Below, piece by piece: positions 20,292 to 32,600 of a DNA stretch of 64,000 bases (its first letter is position 1; the number at the start of each line of letters is the position of its first letter). This stretch comes from Planctomycetota bacterium. GTDB taxonomy: Bacteria; Planctomycetota; B15-G4. Under the pieces are notes generated by a model that was not told the origin of the DNA, searched no databases, and saw nothing but the letters and a program-made list of their open reading frames with translations. The stretch covers positions 890,665 through 954,664 of the forward strand of contig BQJR01000002.1 in assembly GCA_021604805.1 (NCBI GenBank), in the 5' to 3' direction. The translations under genes were made by a program, and so were the position numbers.

Positions 20292-21397
20292 GCTTCGGCG
20301 ACCAAGCTTCGCTCTTCCCCGACGGCCCCAACGGCCTGCACCTGCCCGAGCTGTGGCTCCAGCAGGAGGGCCCCGAAGCCGACGTGGTCGTGTCCACGCG
20401 CATGCGCCTGGCGCGCAACGTGGAGGGCTTCCACTTCAAGTCGCGCTTCAAGGAGGGCGAGAGCGAGCGCCTCGAGGCTTATCTGCGCGAGGTGTTGCTC
20501 GAGGCCGAACCGCGCTTCCGCTACCACTCGATGCCCGCGCTGAGCTCCACCGAGCGCGAGGTCATGTTCGAGCGTCATCTCGTGAGTCGTGAGCACGTGG
20601 GCGACGAGCAACCGCGCGGCGTGGCCTTCGCCCCCGACGGCCGCACGAGCGTGATGGTCAACGAGGAAGACCACCTGCGCATCCAGGCTTTCGCCCCGGG
20701 CTTCGACCTCGAGTCGGTCGATCAGCGCGTGAACGCCCTCGACGACGACGTCGCCGGCCGGGTCCGCTACTGCTTCGACGCGCGCTTCGGCTACCGCACC
20801 AGCTGCCCCACGAACACAGGCACGGGTCTGCGCACCAGCGTGATGATGCACCTGCCTGCGTTGGCGTTGCGTCCCGCCGGCAACACCAAGGGCCGCGACC
20901 GCGACCTCGTGCGCATGCGCAACGCCGCCGAAGAACTCGGGCTCACCGTGCGCGGCCTCTTCGGCGAGAGCAGCCGCGCCGAGGGTGACTTCTTCCAGAT
21001 CAGCAACCAGGTCACGCTCGGACGCTCGCCCGCGCAAACGCTGCAAGACGTGCGCGAGCTCGTGAAGCTCGTGGTCGAGTGGGAACGCAGCAACCGCGAA
21101 GCGCACTTGCGCGACGACCCCGGCAGACTCGACGATCACGTGTGGCGCGCTTGGGGCTTGCTCACGCACGCGCGCCGGCTGTCCTCGTCGGAAGCGCTGT
21201 CGCACCTCTCGGCACTGCGTCTCGGCGCTCAGCTCGACATCTTCCACGAAGTCCGCACGCCGGTGATCCAGTCGCTGATGGTCAACCTGCGTCCCGCACA
21301 CCTTCAGTTGCGCGCCGAGCGCGAACTGGAACCCGATGAACGTGACGAGCTGCGCGCGCGCCTGATCCGCGATGCGCTCGGCTCTTCCACACGCTAA
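20288..21397 (+). CDS. mcsB: Protein-arginine kinase McsB
   Basis: McsB phosphorylates arginines on proteins, marking them for ClpC-ClpP degradation. The 369 residues match the phosphagen-kinase catalytic fold: VVVSTRMRLARNVEGF near the N-terminus, the CPTNTGTGLRTSVMMHLP active-site loop with its reactive cysteine, and GLFGESSRAEGDFFQISNQ for nucleotide binding. The length is normal for McsB and much shorter than metazoan arginine kinases. It starts with GTG in the mcsA stop and is followed 41 bases later by clpC, so writer, activator and unfoldase are in one transcript. Confidence 0.95.
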   Translation: MSFGDQASLFPDGPNGLHLPELWLQQEGPEADVVVSTRMRLARNVEGFHFKSRFKEGESERLEAYLREVLLEAEPRFRYHSMPALSSTEREVMFERHLVSREHVGDEQPRGVAFAPDGRTSVMVNEEDHLRIQAFAPGFDLESVDQRVNALDDDVAGRVRYCFDARFGYRTSCPTNTGTGLRTSVMMHLPALALRPAGNTKGRDRDLVRMRNAAEELGLTVRGLFGESSRAEGDFFQISNQVTLGRSPAQTLQDVRELVKLVVEWERSNREAHLRDDPGRLDDHVWRAWGLLTHARRLSSSEALSHLSALRLGAQLDIFHEVRTPVIQSLMVNLRPAHLQLRAERELEPDERDELRARLIRDALGSSTR

Positions 21398-21438
21398 ACC
21401 TCCGCCCGAATCCGCCCCCTCGCACCGAGGTCCTCACC

Positions 21439-23976
21439 ATGTTCGATCGCTTCACAGACCGCGCCAGGAAGGTCATGAACCTGGCCAAGAGCGAAGCTCA
21501 ACGGCTCAACCATGAATACATCGGCACCGAGCACATCCTGCTCGGCCTGGTGCAAGAGGGCAGCGGCGTGGCCGCCAACGTGCTGCGCGGGATGGGCATC
21601 GACCTCAAGCGCATCCGGAGCGAAGTGGAGAAGCTCGTGAAGGGCTCGGCCACGATGGTGCCGATGGGCAACCTGCCCTTCACGCCGCGCGCCAAGAAGG
21701 TGCTCGAGCTCTCGCTCGAAGAGGCCAGCCAGCTCGGTCACAACTACATCGGCACGGAGCACTTGTTGCTCGGCCTGATCAAGGAGAGCGAAGGCATCGC
21801 TGCGCGCGTGCTCACCAACCTGAGCGTGAAGCTCGAAGACGTGCGCGAAGAGGTGCTGGAGTTCCTCGGCGCGCCGCAGGAAGGCGCTGAGTCCGAAGAA
21901 GGTCCTGCGGGTGAAGAGGGTGAGCCCGAGGCGGGCGGCGGCGGCACCCCCGCGCGCGGCAAGGGCAAGACCCCGGCGCTCAACGCCTTCGGTCGCGATC
22001 TCACCAAGTTGGCGCGGGACGGCGCGCTCGACCCGGTGATCGGCCGCAAGGACGAGATCGAGCGCGTGATCCAGATCCTCTCGCGTCGCACCAAGAACAA
22101 CCCGGTGCTGCTCGGCGAAGCGGGCGTGGGTAAGACCGCGATCGTGGAAGGCCTCGCGCAAGACATCATCAACGGCGAGGTGCCCGAGATCCTCAAGAAC
22201 CGTCGCCTGGTCGTGCTCGACCTCGCGATGATGGTCGCCGGCACGAAGTACCGCGGCCAGTTCGAGGAGCGCATCAAGTCGGTGATGAACGAGGTGCGTC
22301 GCGCCAAGAACATCATCCTGTTCATCGACGAGCTGCACACGCTCGTGGGCGCGGGCGGCGCCGAAGGCGCCATCGATGCCAGCAACGTGCTCAAGCCGGC
22401 GCTCTCGCGCGGCGAGATCCAGTGCATCGGCGCGACCACGCTCACCGAGTACCGCAAGTACATCGAGAAGGACCCGGCGCTCGAACGCCGCTTCCAGTCG
22501 GTGATGGTCGAGCCGCCGTCGCCGGAGCAGACCATCTCGATCCTGAAGGGCCTGCGTCAGCGCTACGAGAAGCACCACAACGTGCAGATCACCGATGGCG
22601 CGCTCGAGCTCGCCGTCGAGTTGAGCACGCGGTACATCACGAACCGCTTCCACCCCGACAAGGCCATCGACGTGATGGACGAAGCGGGCGCGCGCGTGCG
22701 GCTCAAGGCCATGACCGCGCCGCCGGATCTCAAGGACCTCGAGGTCGAGATCCTGAAGCTCGACAAGGAGAAGGAAGAGTGCGTCGCTGACCAAGACTTC
22801 GAGCGCGCCGCCTACCTGCGTGACTACGCCGACAAGCTGCGCAAGAAGCGCGACCAGATCGAGTCGGACTGGAAGTCGCAGACCAACGAGATCGACGGCA
22901 CGGTCGACGAAGACGTGATCGCCGAGACCGTCAGCAAGATGACCTCGGTGCCGCTGCAACGCCTCGACAAGGGCGAAGCGCAACGCCTGCTCAAGATGGA
23001 AGGCGTGCTGCACGAGACCGTGATCAGCCAGGACGACGCGATCTCCGCGATCTCGAAGGCCGTGCGCCGCACGCGCTCAGGGCTCAAGGACCCGCGTCGC
23101 CCGATGGGGAGCTTCCTGTTCCTCGGCCCGACCGGCGTCGGTAAGACGCACCTCGCGAAGCAGCTCGCCGCCTTCCTGTTCGGCAGCGAAGAGGCGCTCG
23201 TGCAGATCGACATGTCGGAGTACATGGAGAAGCACAACGCGTCGCGCTTGGTCGGTGCGCCTCCCGGCTACGTGGGTTACGAAGAGGGCGGTCAGCTCAC
23301 CGAGAAGATCCGCCGTCGCCCCTACGCCGTGGTGCTGCTCGACGAGATCGAGAAGGCGCACAGCGACATCTACAACATGTTGCTGCAGATCATGGAAGAG
23401 GGTCGACTCACCGACTCCTTCGGGCGTCAGGTCGACTTCCGCAACGTGCTGCTCATCATGACGAGCAACATCGGCGCCAGCATCATCCGCAACCAGACGG
23501 GGCTCGGCTTCGCGTCGCGCGACAGCAGCAAGCGCTTCGAGAAGATGCGCGACAACCTGATGAACGAGGTCGGACGCTTCTTCCGCCCCGAGTTCCTCAA
23601 CCGCCTCGACGACACGGTGGTGTTCCGCCCGCTCGAGCGCCAAGACCTGGTGGGCATCCTCGACATCGAGTTGCGCGGCATCCGCTCGAGGCTCGAAGAC
23701 CGCGGCCTCACGCTCGAACTCACTGCGGAGGCACGCGACTTCCTGATCGAGAACGGCAGCAATCTCGAGATGGGCGCGCGGCCCTTGCGTCGCGCGGTCG
23801 AGCGCTACATCGAAGACGCGCTCTCCGAGGTCCTGTTGCGCGGTGAACTCGAGGGCTCGCAGAACGTGCTCGCCGACGTCGCGCCGTTGGAGGAGGACCA
23901 AGAGAAGCCCGACAAGCTCGTCTTCCAGGGCAGCGAGAAGAACACGGAGAGCAACGCCGAAGCTCCCACGGTTTGA
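21439..23976 (+). CDS. clpC: ATP-dependent Clp protease ATPase subunit ClpC
   Basis: ClpC is a hexameric AAA+ unfoldase that feeds substrates, including arginine-phosphorylated proteins, to ClpP. The 845 residues hold two N-domain repeats ([16 protein letters not shown] and [16 protein letters not shown]). The first AAA module has [13 protein letters not shown] and [15 protein letters not shown] middle UVR-type segment ([18 protein letters not shown]) follows, then the second module with [15 protein letters not shown] and [11 protein letters not shown]. The UVR middle region separates ClpC from ClpA and ClpB. The ClpP-docking loop appears as TGLGF. A GAGG site precedes the ATG. No clpP is in the window. 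Confidence 0.96.
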   Translation: MFDRFTDRARKVMNLAKSEAQRLNHEYIGTEHILLGLVQEGSGVAANVLRGMGIDLKRIRSEVEKLVKGSATMVPMGNLPFTPRAKKVLELSLEEASQLGHNYIGTEHLLLGLIKESEGIAARVLTNLSVKLEDVREEVLEFLGAPQEGAESEEGPAGEEGEPEAGGGGTPARGKGKTPALNAFGRDLTKLARDGALDPVIGRKDEIERVIQILSRRTKNNPVLLGEAGVGKTAIVEGLAQDIINGEVPEILKNRRLVVLDLAMMVAGTKYRGQFEERIKSVMNEVRRAKNIILFIDELHTLVGAGGAEGAIDASNVLKPALSRGEIQCIGATTLTEYRKYIEKDPALERRFQSVMVEPPSPEQTISILKGLRQRYEKHHNVQITDGALELAVELSTRYITNRFHPDKAIDVMDEAGARVRLKAMTAPPDLKDLEVEILKLDKEKEECVADQDFERAAYLRDYADKLRKKRDQIESDWKSQTNEIDGTVDEDVIAETVSKMTSVPLQRLDKGEAQRLLKMEGVLHETVISQDDAISAISKAVRRTRSGLKDPRRPMGSFLFLGPTGVGKTHLAKQLAAFLFGSEEALVQIDMSEYMEKHNASRLVGAPPGYVGYEEGGQLTEKIRRRPYAVVLLDEIEKAHSDIYNMLLQIMEEGRLTDSFGRQVDFRNVLLIMTSNIGASIIRNQTGLGFASRDSSKRFEKMRDNLMNEVGRFFRPEFLNRLDDTVVFRPLERQDLVGILDIELRGIRSRLEDRGLTLELTAEARDFLIENGSNLEMGARPLRRAVERYIEDALSEVLLRGELEGSQNVLADVAPLEEDQEKPDKLVFQGSEKNTESNAEAPTV

Positions 23977-24980
23977 TGCGCGCGCCGGCTTGGTGCTTGG
24001 CCGGCGTGTTGTTCTTCGCCGCCGCGGCGCACACGCAGGACTCGGAGTCGGAAGCCGAGTCTCTGCGTGCGCGCTTGTCGGCGGCCGGCGCGCTCGACGC
24101 CGACGGCTTGCCGCGCCCGGAGTTCTGGAGCCACAACCCGGACGCCGCGGCGCGCGACTGGCTCAACAAGCCGCACATCGACGCCGACGATCTCGCGCGG
24201 CGCCCCGAAGCCTACGCCGAGGTCTTGGCCGAGCACGGGCTGCTGCTCGACATGCAGAGTCGCAGCCTCTCGCTGCGCGGCGCCATGCGCCACGACGAGA
24301 CCACGCTCCAGTACCCGATCGAGTACCTCGTCGTGACGGAAACGGGCTCCGTGCACGAGGCCGCGGTGCTCGTGCGCGCGCAGCCGTCGGTGATCAACGC
24401 GTGCTTGCGCGCGCTCGGCTCGCAACCCGGTCGCAGCACGCTCACCCGTCTCAAGGATCCAGCGCCGCCGGTCGAGGCGGTCGCCGCCGGCGAGGTCTCG
24501 AAGTTCGAAGTGCTTCCCGGTCACGGTCCGCTCGTGGACATCAACGTGTCTTGGCTCGACGACGCCGGGCGCGCGCACCTCGAATCGCTCGAGTCGTTGT
24601 TGATCGACATGCGCACGGGCGACGCGCTGCAACCGCTGGGTTGGATCCACACCGGCAGCGGCATGGCGAGCATCCGGCAAGGCAGCGGGCGCGCGAACTG
24701 GTACGAGGCCGACCTCAACGGCGACGTCATCGCGATCTACCTCGCCGACGCGCGCGTGTGTGTGCTCGAGCGTCACTCGCTCGATGGCCTCGACGACACC
24801 TTCTACACGCTCAACCCGGCGCGCTCACCGCGTCAGGGCACGCCGGTCACCTTGGTGATCCGAGTGCGCGACGAGATCGTGCCCGAACGCGAAGCGATCG
24901 ACGTGCTGGAACTCATCGGCCGCGCCGAGCTGGACGAAGCGGGCCGCGGCAGCCGAGCCGTAGGTGACGGCGAGCGCTGA
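23976..24980 (+). CDS. Secreted YdjY-domain protein coupled to clpC
   Basis: The 334 residues begin with a signal peptide (APAWCLAGVLFFAAAAHTQ). Residues about 95-160 contain YPIEYLVVTETGSVHEAAVL and PSVINACLRALG, the pattern of the YdjY domain, common in planctomycete secreted proteins and of unknown function. A second all-beta region follows, with LLIDMRTGDALQPLGWIHTG. Its ATG shares a base with the clpC stop (TGATG), so an exported protein is translated with a cytoplasmic unfoldase, which is unexpected. A TTG three bases earlier is the alternative start. The YdjY call is by pattern and moderately sure; export is more certain. Confidence 0.65.
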   Translation: MRAPAWCLAGVLFFAAAAHTQDSESEAESLRARLSAAGALDADGLPRPEFWSHNPDAAARDWLNKPHIDADDLARRPEAYAEVLAEHGLLLDMQSRSLSLRGAMRHDETTLQYPIEYLVVTETGSVHEAAVLVRAQPSVINACLRALGSQPGRSTLTRLKDPAPPVEAVAAGEVSKFEVLPGHGPLVDINVSWLDDAGRAHLESLESLLIDMRTGDALQPLGWIHTGSGMASIRQGSGRANWYEADLNGDVIAIYLADARVCVLERHSLDGLDDTFYTLNPARSPRQGTPVTLVIRVRDEIVPEREAIDVLELIGRAELDEAGRGSRAVGDGER

Positions 24981-24986
24981 GCCTTC

Positions 24987-25001
24987 GCGCACCGAGTGCG
25001 C
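24987..25001. terminator. Hairpin between convergent YdjY-domain gene and metG
   Basis: GCGCAC (24987-24992) and GTGCGC (24996-25001) form a perfect 6-bp stem with a CGA loop, six bases after the stop codon of the plus-strand gene. There is no T-tract. It lies in the 117-base convergent gap and may act on both strands. Confidence 0.35.
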
Positions 25002-25097
25002 TGCCGCAACACCGAGATCACGAGCCCTCGCGCAGTGCAGCGCGCACGTTCCCGCTGCCCAGCTCGGCGGGAGCGACGCGCGGGACCGACGTGCGGA

Positions 25098-27179
<2,082 letters not shown>

Positions 27180-27267
27180 CGCGACAGAACTCAGGGATGG
27201 CGGCGACGTTCACGCGCGACGACGACTGCCGCGGCGTGCGGCCCGGAGCTCAGGGGCACAGGAGCGC

Positions 27268-28122
27268 TCAGGGCTTGTCCGGATCGCGCAGGAACAGGAG
27301 CGTGGCGCCCACGATACCGAAGGGCGCCAGCGGCGGCACGAAGCTCACCGGCAGACCGACCGCCATCAGGCTCAACAGATGACGCCGCGCCCAGCGCGCG
27401 CGCACGCGCCCGGGGTAGAGCTTGCGCGAGAGCGTCACGTCGACCAGCGCGAGGCCCGTGAAGTAGAAGCCGGCTGCGGCGAAGAGCGGCGCGCCCACGA
27501 CCACGAAGCTCAACAGGAAGAGCACCCCGAGCACGAGCAACTGACGCAAGGCCAGCGAGACGGCCGCGCCGATCGAGCGGAAGGTGTCGGCGGGCAGCGC
27601 GAGCCAGCCGCGCCCGGGGTCGTTGCGCCCCAGGTACACCGACTCGACGCGCTCGCTGAGCACGTCGTAGAAGGGCGCGTTCACGATGCCGGACAGCAGC
27701 AACGTGGCGAGGAAGCCCGCGAGCAGGCCGACCAGGGCGCAGATCCAGCGCAGCAGGGTCGCCACGCCGAGGTCGCGCAGGCCCACGCGCAGCCAGTCGA
27801 TCCAGCCGGCCCACTCGCTTTCGAAGTCGGGCACGAAGGCAGCCAGGCTGCCGTCGAGCCAGATCACGAGACCCACGAAGAGCGCTGTGTTCACGATCAG
27901 CGGCAGCAGGATCCAGGTGATCAGGCGCGGGTTCGCCAGCACGTAGCGGATGCCTTCGAAGCTCGCGCCGAGGCCGGCCAGCGGGCTCGGCCGACGTGGG
28001 TTCTCCGGTTGCCAGCCGGGGGGCGCGTCGCAGCGCGGGCAGGCTGTCGGGGTCGCGAGCGCCGTGCCGCAGCGCGGGCAGCGCGGGTCGCCTTCGCGGG
28101 TGGGGGCGGCGCGAGCGCTCAT
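27268..28122 (-). CDS. EI24/CysZ-like membrane protein with zinc ribbon
   Basis: A 284-residue protein. The N-terminal 40 residues hold two cysteine pairs, CPRCG and CPRCD, forming a zinc ribbon. The rest has several strongly hydrophobic helices (WILLPLIVNTALFVGLVIWL, LLVLGVLFLLSFVVVGAPLF) and the NAPFYDVLSERVE loop seen in EI24/CysZ-family proteins, whose bacterial member CysZ imports sulfate. The function here is unknown: the zinc ribbon is not part of CysZ, and no cysteine-synthesis genes are adjacent. ATG 28122 places the ribbon at the N-terminus; longer starts would overlap the divergent promoter region of the acyl-CoA dehydrogenase gene. Confidence 0.72.
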   Translation of the reverse strand: MSARAAPTREGDPRCPRCGTALATPTACPRCDAPPGWQPENPRRPSPLAGLGASFEGIRYVLANPRLITWILLPLIVNTALFVGLVIWLDGSLAAFVPDFESEWAGWIDWLRVGLRDLGVATLLRWICALVGLLAGFLATLLLSGIVNAPFYDVLSERVESVYLGRNDPGRGWLALPADTFRSIGAAVSLALRQLLVLGVLFLLSFVVVGAPLFAAAGFYFTGLALVDVTLSRKLYPGRVRARWARRHLLSLMAVGLPVSFVPPLAPFGIVGATLLFLRDPDKP

Positions 28123-28267
28123 CGCGAACTCGTCTGGCCCGAGCGGGCGAGGTCGGCGCGGAGGCTTGGCTGGCAGCGGCGAAGCATGGCCGAGTGTTAC
28201 CATACGGGGCTCGACGGGCGCCCACCCGGGGCGTCGTCGCCACCACCCCCCGAAACAAGAGCCGGCC

Positions 28268-29437
28268 ATGGGCAGCTTCAAAGGCCTCGACTTCCTTCAC
28301 ATCGACGACCTCCTCAGCGAAGAGGAGATCATGGTGCGCACGATGACGCGCGACTTCGTCTCCGACGCGGTCATGCCGGTCATCGAAGACGCCTACGAGA
28401 ACGCGTACTTCCCGCGCGACCTGATCGGGCAAGTCGGCGAGCTCGGCATGCTCGGCGCGAACCTCCCCGAGAAGTACGGCTGCGCCGGGCTCGGCCCCGT
28501 GGCCTACGGTTTGATCTGCCAAGAGCTCGAGCGCGGCGACTCCGGTCTGCGCTCCTTCGTGTCGGTGCAAGGCAGCTTGGCCATGTGGCCGATCTTCGCC
28601 TACGGCACCGAAGAGCAGAAGATGAAGTGGCTGCCCGGCATGGCCAAGGGCGAGCTCATCGGTTGCTTCGGCTTGACCGAACCCGACCACGGTTCCGATC
28701 CCGGCGGCATGATCACGCGCGCCAAGAAAGATGGGAACGAGTGGGTGCTCAACGGCGCCAAGATGTGGATCACGAACGGCACGATCGCTGACGTGGCCGT
28801 GGTCTGGGCGCAGACCGACGACAAGATCCAAGGCTTCCTCGTCGAGAAGGGCATGAAGGGCTTCACGGCGCCGGAGCAGAAGCGCAAGTTCAGCCTGCGC
28901 GCCAGTGTCACCAGCGAACTCGTGTTCGACGACGTGCGCGTGCCCGAGGCGAACCGCCTGCCCGGCGTGGCGGGGTTGAAGGGGCCGCTCGGCTGCCTCA
29001 CGCAAGCGCGCTACGGCATCGCCTGGGGCGGCATCGGCGCTGCCATGGCCTGCTTCGACGAAGCGCTGCAGTACACCAAGGGCCGCGAGCAGTTCGGCAA
29101 GCCGCTCGCCGGTTTCCAGCTCATGCAGCAGAACTTCGCCGAGATGCTCACCGAGATCACCAAGGCGCAGCTCGTGGCCTGGCGCCTCGGCAAGCTCAAG
29201 GAGGACGGCAAGATCCGTCCGCAGCACGTGAGCTTCGCCAAGCGCAACAACATCAAGATGGCGCTCGACGTGGCGCGCACTTGCCGCGACATGCTCGGCG
29301 CCAACGGGATCACGGCCGAGTACCAGGCCATGCGTCACATGTGCAACCTGGAGTCGGTGTACACCTACGAGGGCACGCACAACATCCACACGCTGATCCT
29401 CGGGCAGGACGTCACGGGCATCGCCGCATTCGGTTGA
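28268..29437 (+). CDS. gcdH: Glutaryl-CoA dehydrogenase
   Basis: This FAD enzyme oxidises and decarboxylates glutaryl-CoA to crotonyl-CoA in lysine and tryptophan breakdown. The 389 residues match the glutaryl-specific branch of the acyl-CoA dehydrogenase family: SVQGSLAMWPIFAYGTEEQK, CFGLTEPDHGSDPGGM, QARYGIAWGGIGAAM and the ending YTYEGTHNIHTLILGQDVTG. The catalytic base is E368 in YEGTHN. The family often has SVQSSLVM at the first motif, so one serine differs. No electron-transfer flavoprotein or other lysine-catabolism gene lies nearby, so it appears to stand alone. It diverges from the EI24-type gene with 145 bases between starts. Confidence 0.9.
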   Translation: MGSFKGLDFLHIDDLLSEEEIMVRTMTRDFVSDAVMPVIEDAYENAYFPRDLIGQVGELGMLGANLPEKYGCAGLGPVAYGLICQELERGDSGLRSFVSVQGSLAMWPIFAYGTEEQKMKWLPGMAKGELIGCFGLTEPDHGSDPGGMITRAKKDGNEWVLNGAKMWITNGTIADVAVVWAQTDDKIQGFLVEKGMKGFTAPEQKRKFSLRASVTSELVFDDVRVPEANRLPGVAGLKGPLGCLTQARYGIAWGGIGAAMACFDEALQYTKGREQFGKPLAGFQLMQQNFAEMLTEITKAQLVAWRLGKLKEDGKIRPQHVSFAKRNNIKMALDVARTCRDMLGANGITAEYQAMRHMCNLESVYTYEGTHNIHTLILGQDVTGIAAFG

Positions 29438-29560
29438 GCCCGCGCAGCTGATTCACTGAACCTGCGCTGCTACGCTGCGTGCGTCGGCGTGGAGACCCGG
29501 CGCGAGTCGGCATCGGTCGTTCGCGTTCCGGTGCGCGCGCTGGCCTGACCTGCGCGGGCC

Positions 29561-29587
29561 GCACGCGGGCCTTCGCGGTCCGCGTGC
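29561..29587 (+). terminator. Strong 11-bp hairpin between gcdH and the MscS-type gene
   Basis: GCACGCGGGCC (29561-29571) pairs with GGTCCGCGTGC (29577-29587), with one G-T wobble and a TTCGC loop. It lies 124 bases after the gcdH stop and 34 bases before the next start. No T-tract follows, so it may be a Rho-assisted or stability element, or part of the next gene's leader. Confidence 0.4.
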
Positions 29588-29621
29588 AGCGGCGACAGGT
29601 GGCGGTGATCGGAGGCGACGT

Positions 29622-32600
29622 TTGGCGGCGGCTTCAAACGGTGCGGTGAGCTCGAGGCGCGCTGCGCGCTGGTCGACCGGATGCGTGCGCGGGGTGCTCG
29701 CCCTGCTGCTGGCGCTCGTCTTCGTGCCCGCGCTCGCTGGCCAAGAGGATGTCGCGGAGCCCGTGGAGTTCGCCGGACCCTCCGTGGATCGCGTGCACCG
29801 CGGCGACCTCGAAGACCTGCTCGCGGGCTTGCCCGAGAGCGCTCAGGATCCTGCACTCCTCGACGAACTCGAGCGTCTCTACACCGAAGCGCTGGTTTTC
29901 CTGGACGAGTCGGCGGTCGCGCGAGCGCGCGCGCTGGACTTCGAGAGTCAGCGACTCGAAGCACCGGGCCAGACCAAGCAACTGCAAGACGAGCTCGCCT
30001 CCGAGCAGGAGGCCGAGGCGCTTCCCGACACGACCGACTACGCGCTCACCGAGTTGACCGCGGCGCTCGCACAGGCGGGGGCGGACAGCGCCGCGGCGCG
30101 CGTGCGCGTGTCGGAGTTGCAGCTGCGCGCCGAGGTGCGTGACCAACGTCGCGCGGAGCTCCCGAGCGAGTTGACCGAGGCGCGCAGCCGCGTCGACACG
30201 TTGATCGAGGAGCTGGATGCACCTGCGGTGGACGGTGCGTCGGCCGAGCTGATCACCGCACGACGGTTGCGTCGAGCGGCGGAGCTGCAGGCCGCGGAGA
30301 GTCATCTGCTCGCGCTCGAGCAGGAGCGAGAGGCCGCGCCGCTCGGTGACGCGCGCCTCGATCTCGAACGTCAGCGCGCCGCACGCCGCCGCGGGCGTGC
30401 CGAGCGTCTCGAGGAGCTCTGGCTCCAGAAGGTGAACCAAGCCGAGCGCGCCGCGGCCGAGAGAGCGGTGCGCGACGCGCGCGTCGCTGCCGCAGCCGCT
30501 CAGCATCCCGCCGTGTTGGCCGTGTTGGAGGAAGCGCAACGACTCGCAGAGCGTCGCACCGGCGGCAAGGGGCTGCGCACGCTCATCGAGCGCGCCTCCG
30601 TGTCGCTCAGCATCTTGCGCGACCGCCTGCATGCGCTCGAAACCGACAAGCGCAGCGTCGAGGCCAAGAAAGACGCGGCCGGCCTGAGTCAGCAGATCGG
30701 TCTGCTGATGGTGAAGCACCGCGGCGAGTTGGCGAACCCGGCAGACCACCGCGCCAGCATCGCGCGACGCTCCATCGCCGACGCCGAGATCGACATCGAG
30801 CGCATCGACCTCGAGGACGATCAGCGGCGTAACTTCGACATCAACGGCGTGGTCTCCGCCGCGCTCGCCGAGCTCTCCTCGCCGCCCGAGCAGCCGCCCG
30901 GTCAACCCAACGACCCCGACGCCTTCGTGCCGCCGACCCCCGAGGAGCGCGCGCGCATCGAGAGCGCGATGCGCGAGGCGCTCGTGCAGCAGGCGCGTTT
31001 CCGCGACGACCTGCTCCAAGACCTGCGCTCCTACACGGCCTTGTTGCAGCAGCTCAACGCGGTGGAGAGTCAGCTCGCGGACAAGACCGAAGCCTTCGCC
31101 GCCTTCATCGACGAGCACGTGCTGTGGGTGCGCATCGCGGATCCGATCTACAGCGAGATCCCCACGCTGCTGCTCAAGGCACAGGCGTCCGCCGGTGAGC
31201 TGCTCGACACCGACACCTGGGGCAAGATCCTCGCCAGGAGTTCCGAGGTCTTGCCGGCGCGCGCTCCCACTCTCAGCCTGAAAGTGCTGCTGCTCGTGTT
31301 GCTCTTCGCGTCGCGGCGCGGACTGCGCCGGCGCATCGCCGACGACGCCTACCTCGTGGCGCGTCTGCGCACCGACCAGTTCATCTACACCATCCGCACG
31401 CTGCTGGCCACGTTGCTGCTCGCGCTGCCCACGCCCGTGTTGCTCTACTTCGCGAGCGGCATGTTGGATGTCGTCACGAGCCTGCCTGCGAGCGATGCCG
31501 CCACGCGTGGCTTGGCGCGCGCGGCGGCGCAGGGTCTCGGGCACGTGGCCACCGTGTTGCTCGTCACGAACCTCTTGTGGGCGACGTGCCGCCCGAAGGG
31601 CCTGGCCGAGGCGCACTTCCGCTGGCCGTCGAGCAGCCTGAAGCTGTTGCGTCGTCACCTGCGCTGGTTGGTCCCGCTGTGCTTGCCGCTCGTGTTCCTG
31701 TTCCGCGTGATGAGTGGCGACGACACGAGCAACGACGCGAGTGTGTCCCTGGGGCGGCTCGCGCTGATCGCCGGCCAGCTCACACTGTTGGTCTTCGCGT
31801 GGTGCGTGCTGCGCCCCGAGTCGGGCGTGTTCGCGCCGACCATCGAGAAACACCCCACGAGTTGGGTCGCGCGGCTGAGTCGGTTGTGGTTCGGGCTGGC
31901 CGTGGGCGTGCCCGGCGTGCTCGTGGTCATGTCGGCGCTCGGTTACCTCTACACGGCGAACCAGTTGCAGGCGCGTTTCACCGACACCACGTACTTGATC
32001 CTCGTGTTGATCCTGCTGCATGCCCTGCTCACGCGCTGGTTGTTCGTGGCGCGTCGGCGTTTGGCGCTCGCGCAGTACCGGAAGCGTCGCGCGGCGGCGC
32101 AGGAGAAGGTCGAAGGCGGTGCGGGCGCGTCGGTGTCCGAGGAGTTCGTCGAGGACGACGTCGACATCCCCTCGCTCAGCGAGCAGAGCGAAACGCTCGT
32201 GCAGACGCTGCTCGGCGTCACGCTCGTGCTCTCCATGGGCCTGATCTGGGCCGACGTGCTCCCGGCGCTCGGCTTCCTCGACGGCTTCGCGCTGTGGGAG
32301 CACACGGTCGACGTGGAACAGGCCGTGGCCCAAGCCGACGGCACGTCGAACCTGGAGGTCGTGAAGCAGCTCGTGCCGGTCACGCTCGCCGACGTGATCG
32401 CCGCGCTCGTGGCGCTCGCGCTCACCGTGATCGCCGCGCGCAACCTGCCCGGCCTGCTCGAGATCATGGTGTTGCAGCGCTTGCCGATGCAGCGCGCCGG
32501 GCGCTACGCCGTCACCACCATCTCGCGCTACCTGATCGTGGTCATCGGCCTCGCGCTCATGTTCAACGCGGTGGGCATCGGTTGGTCGAAGGTGCAGTGG

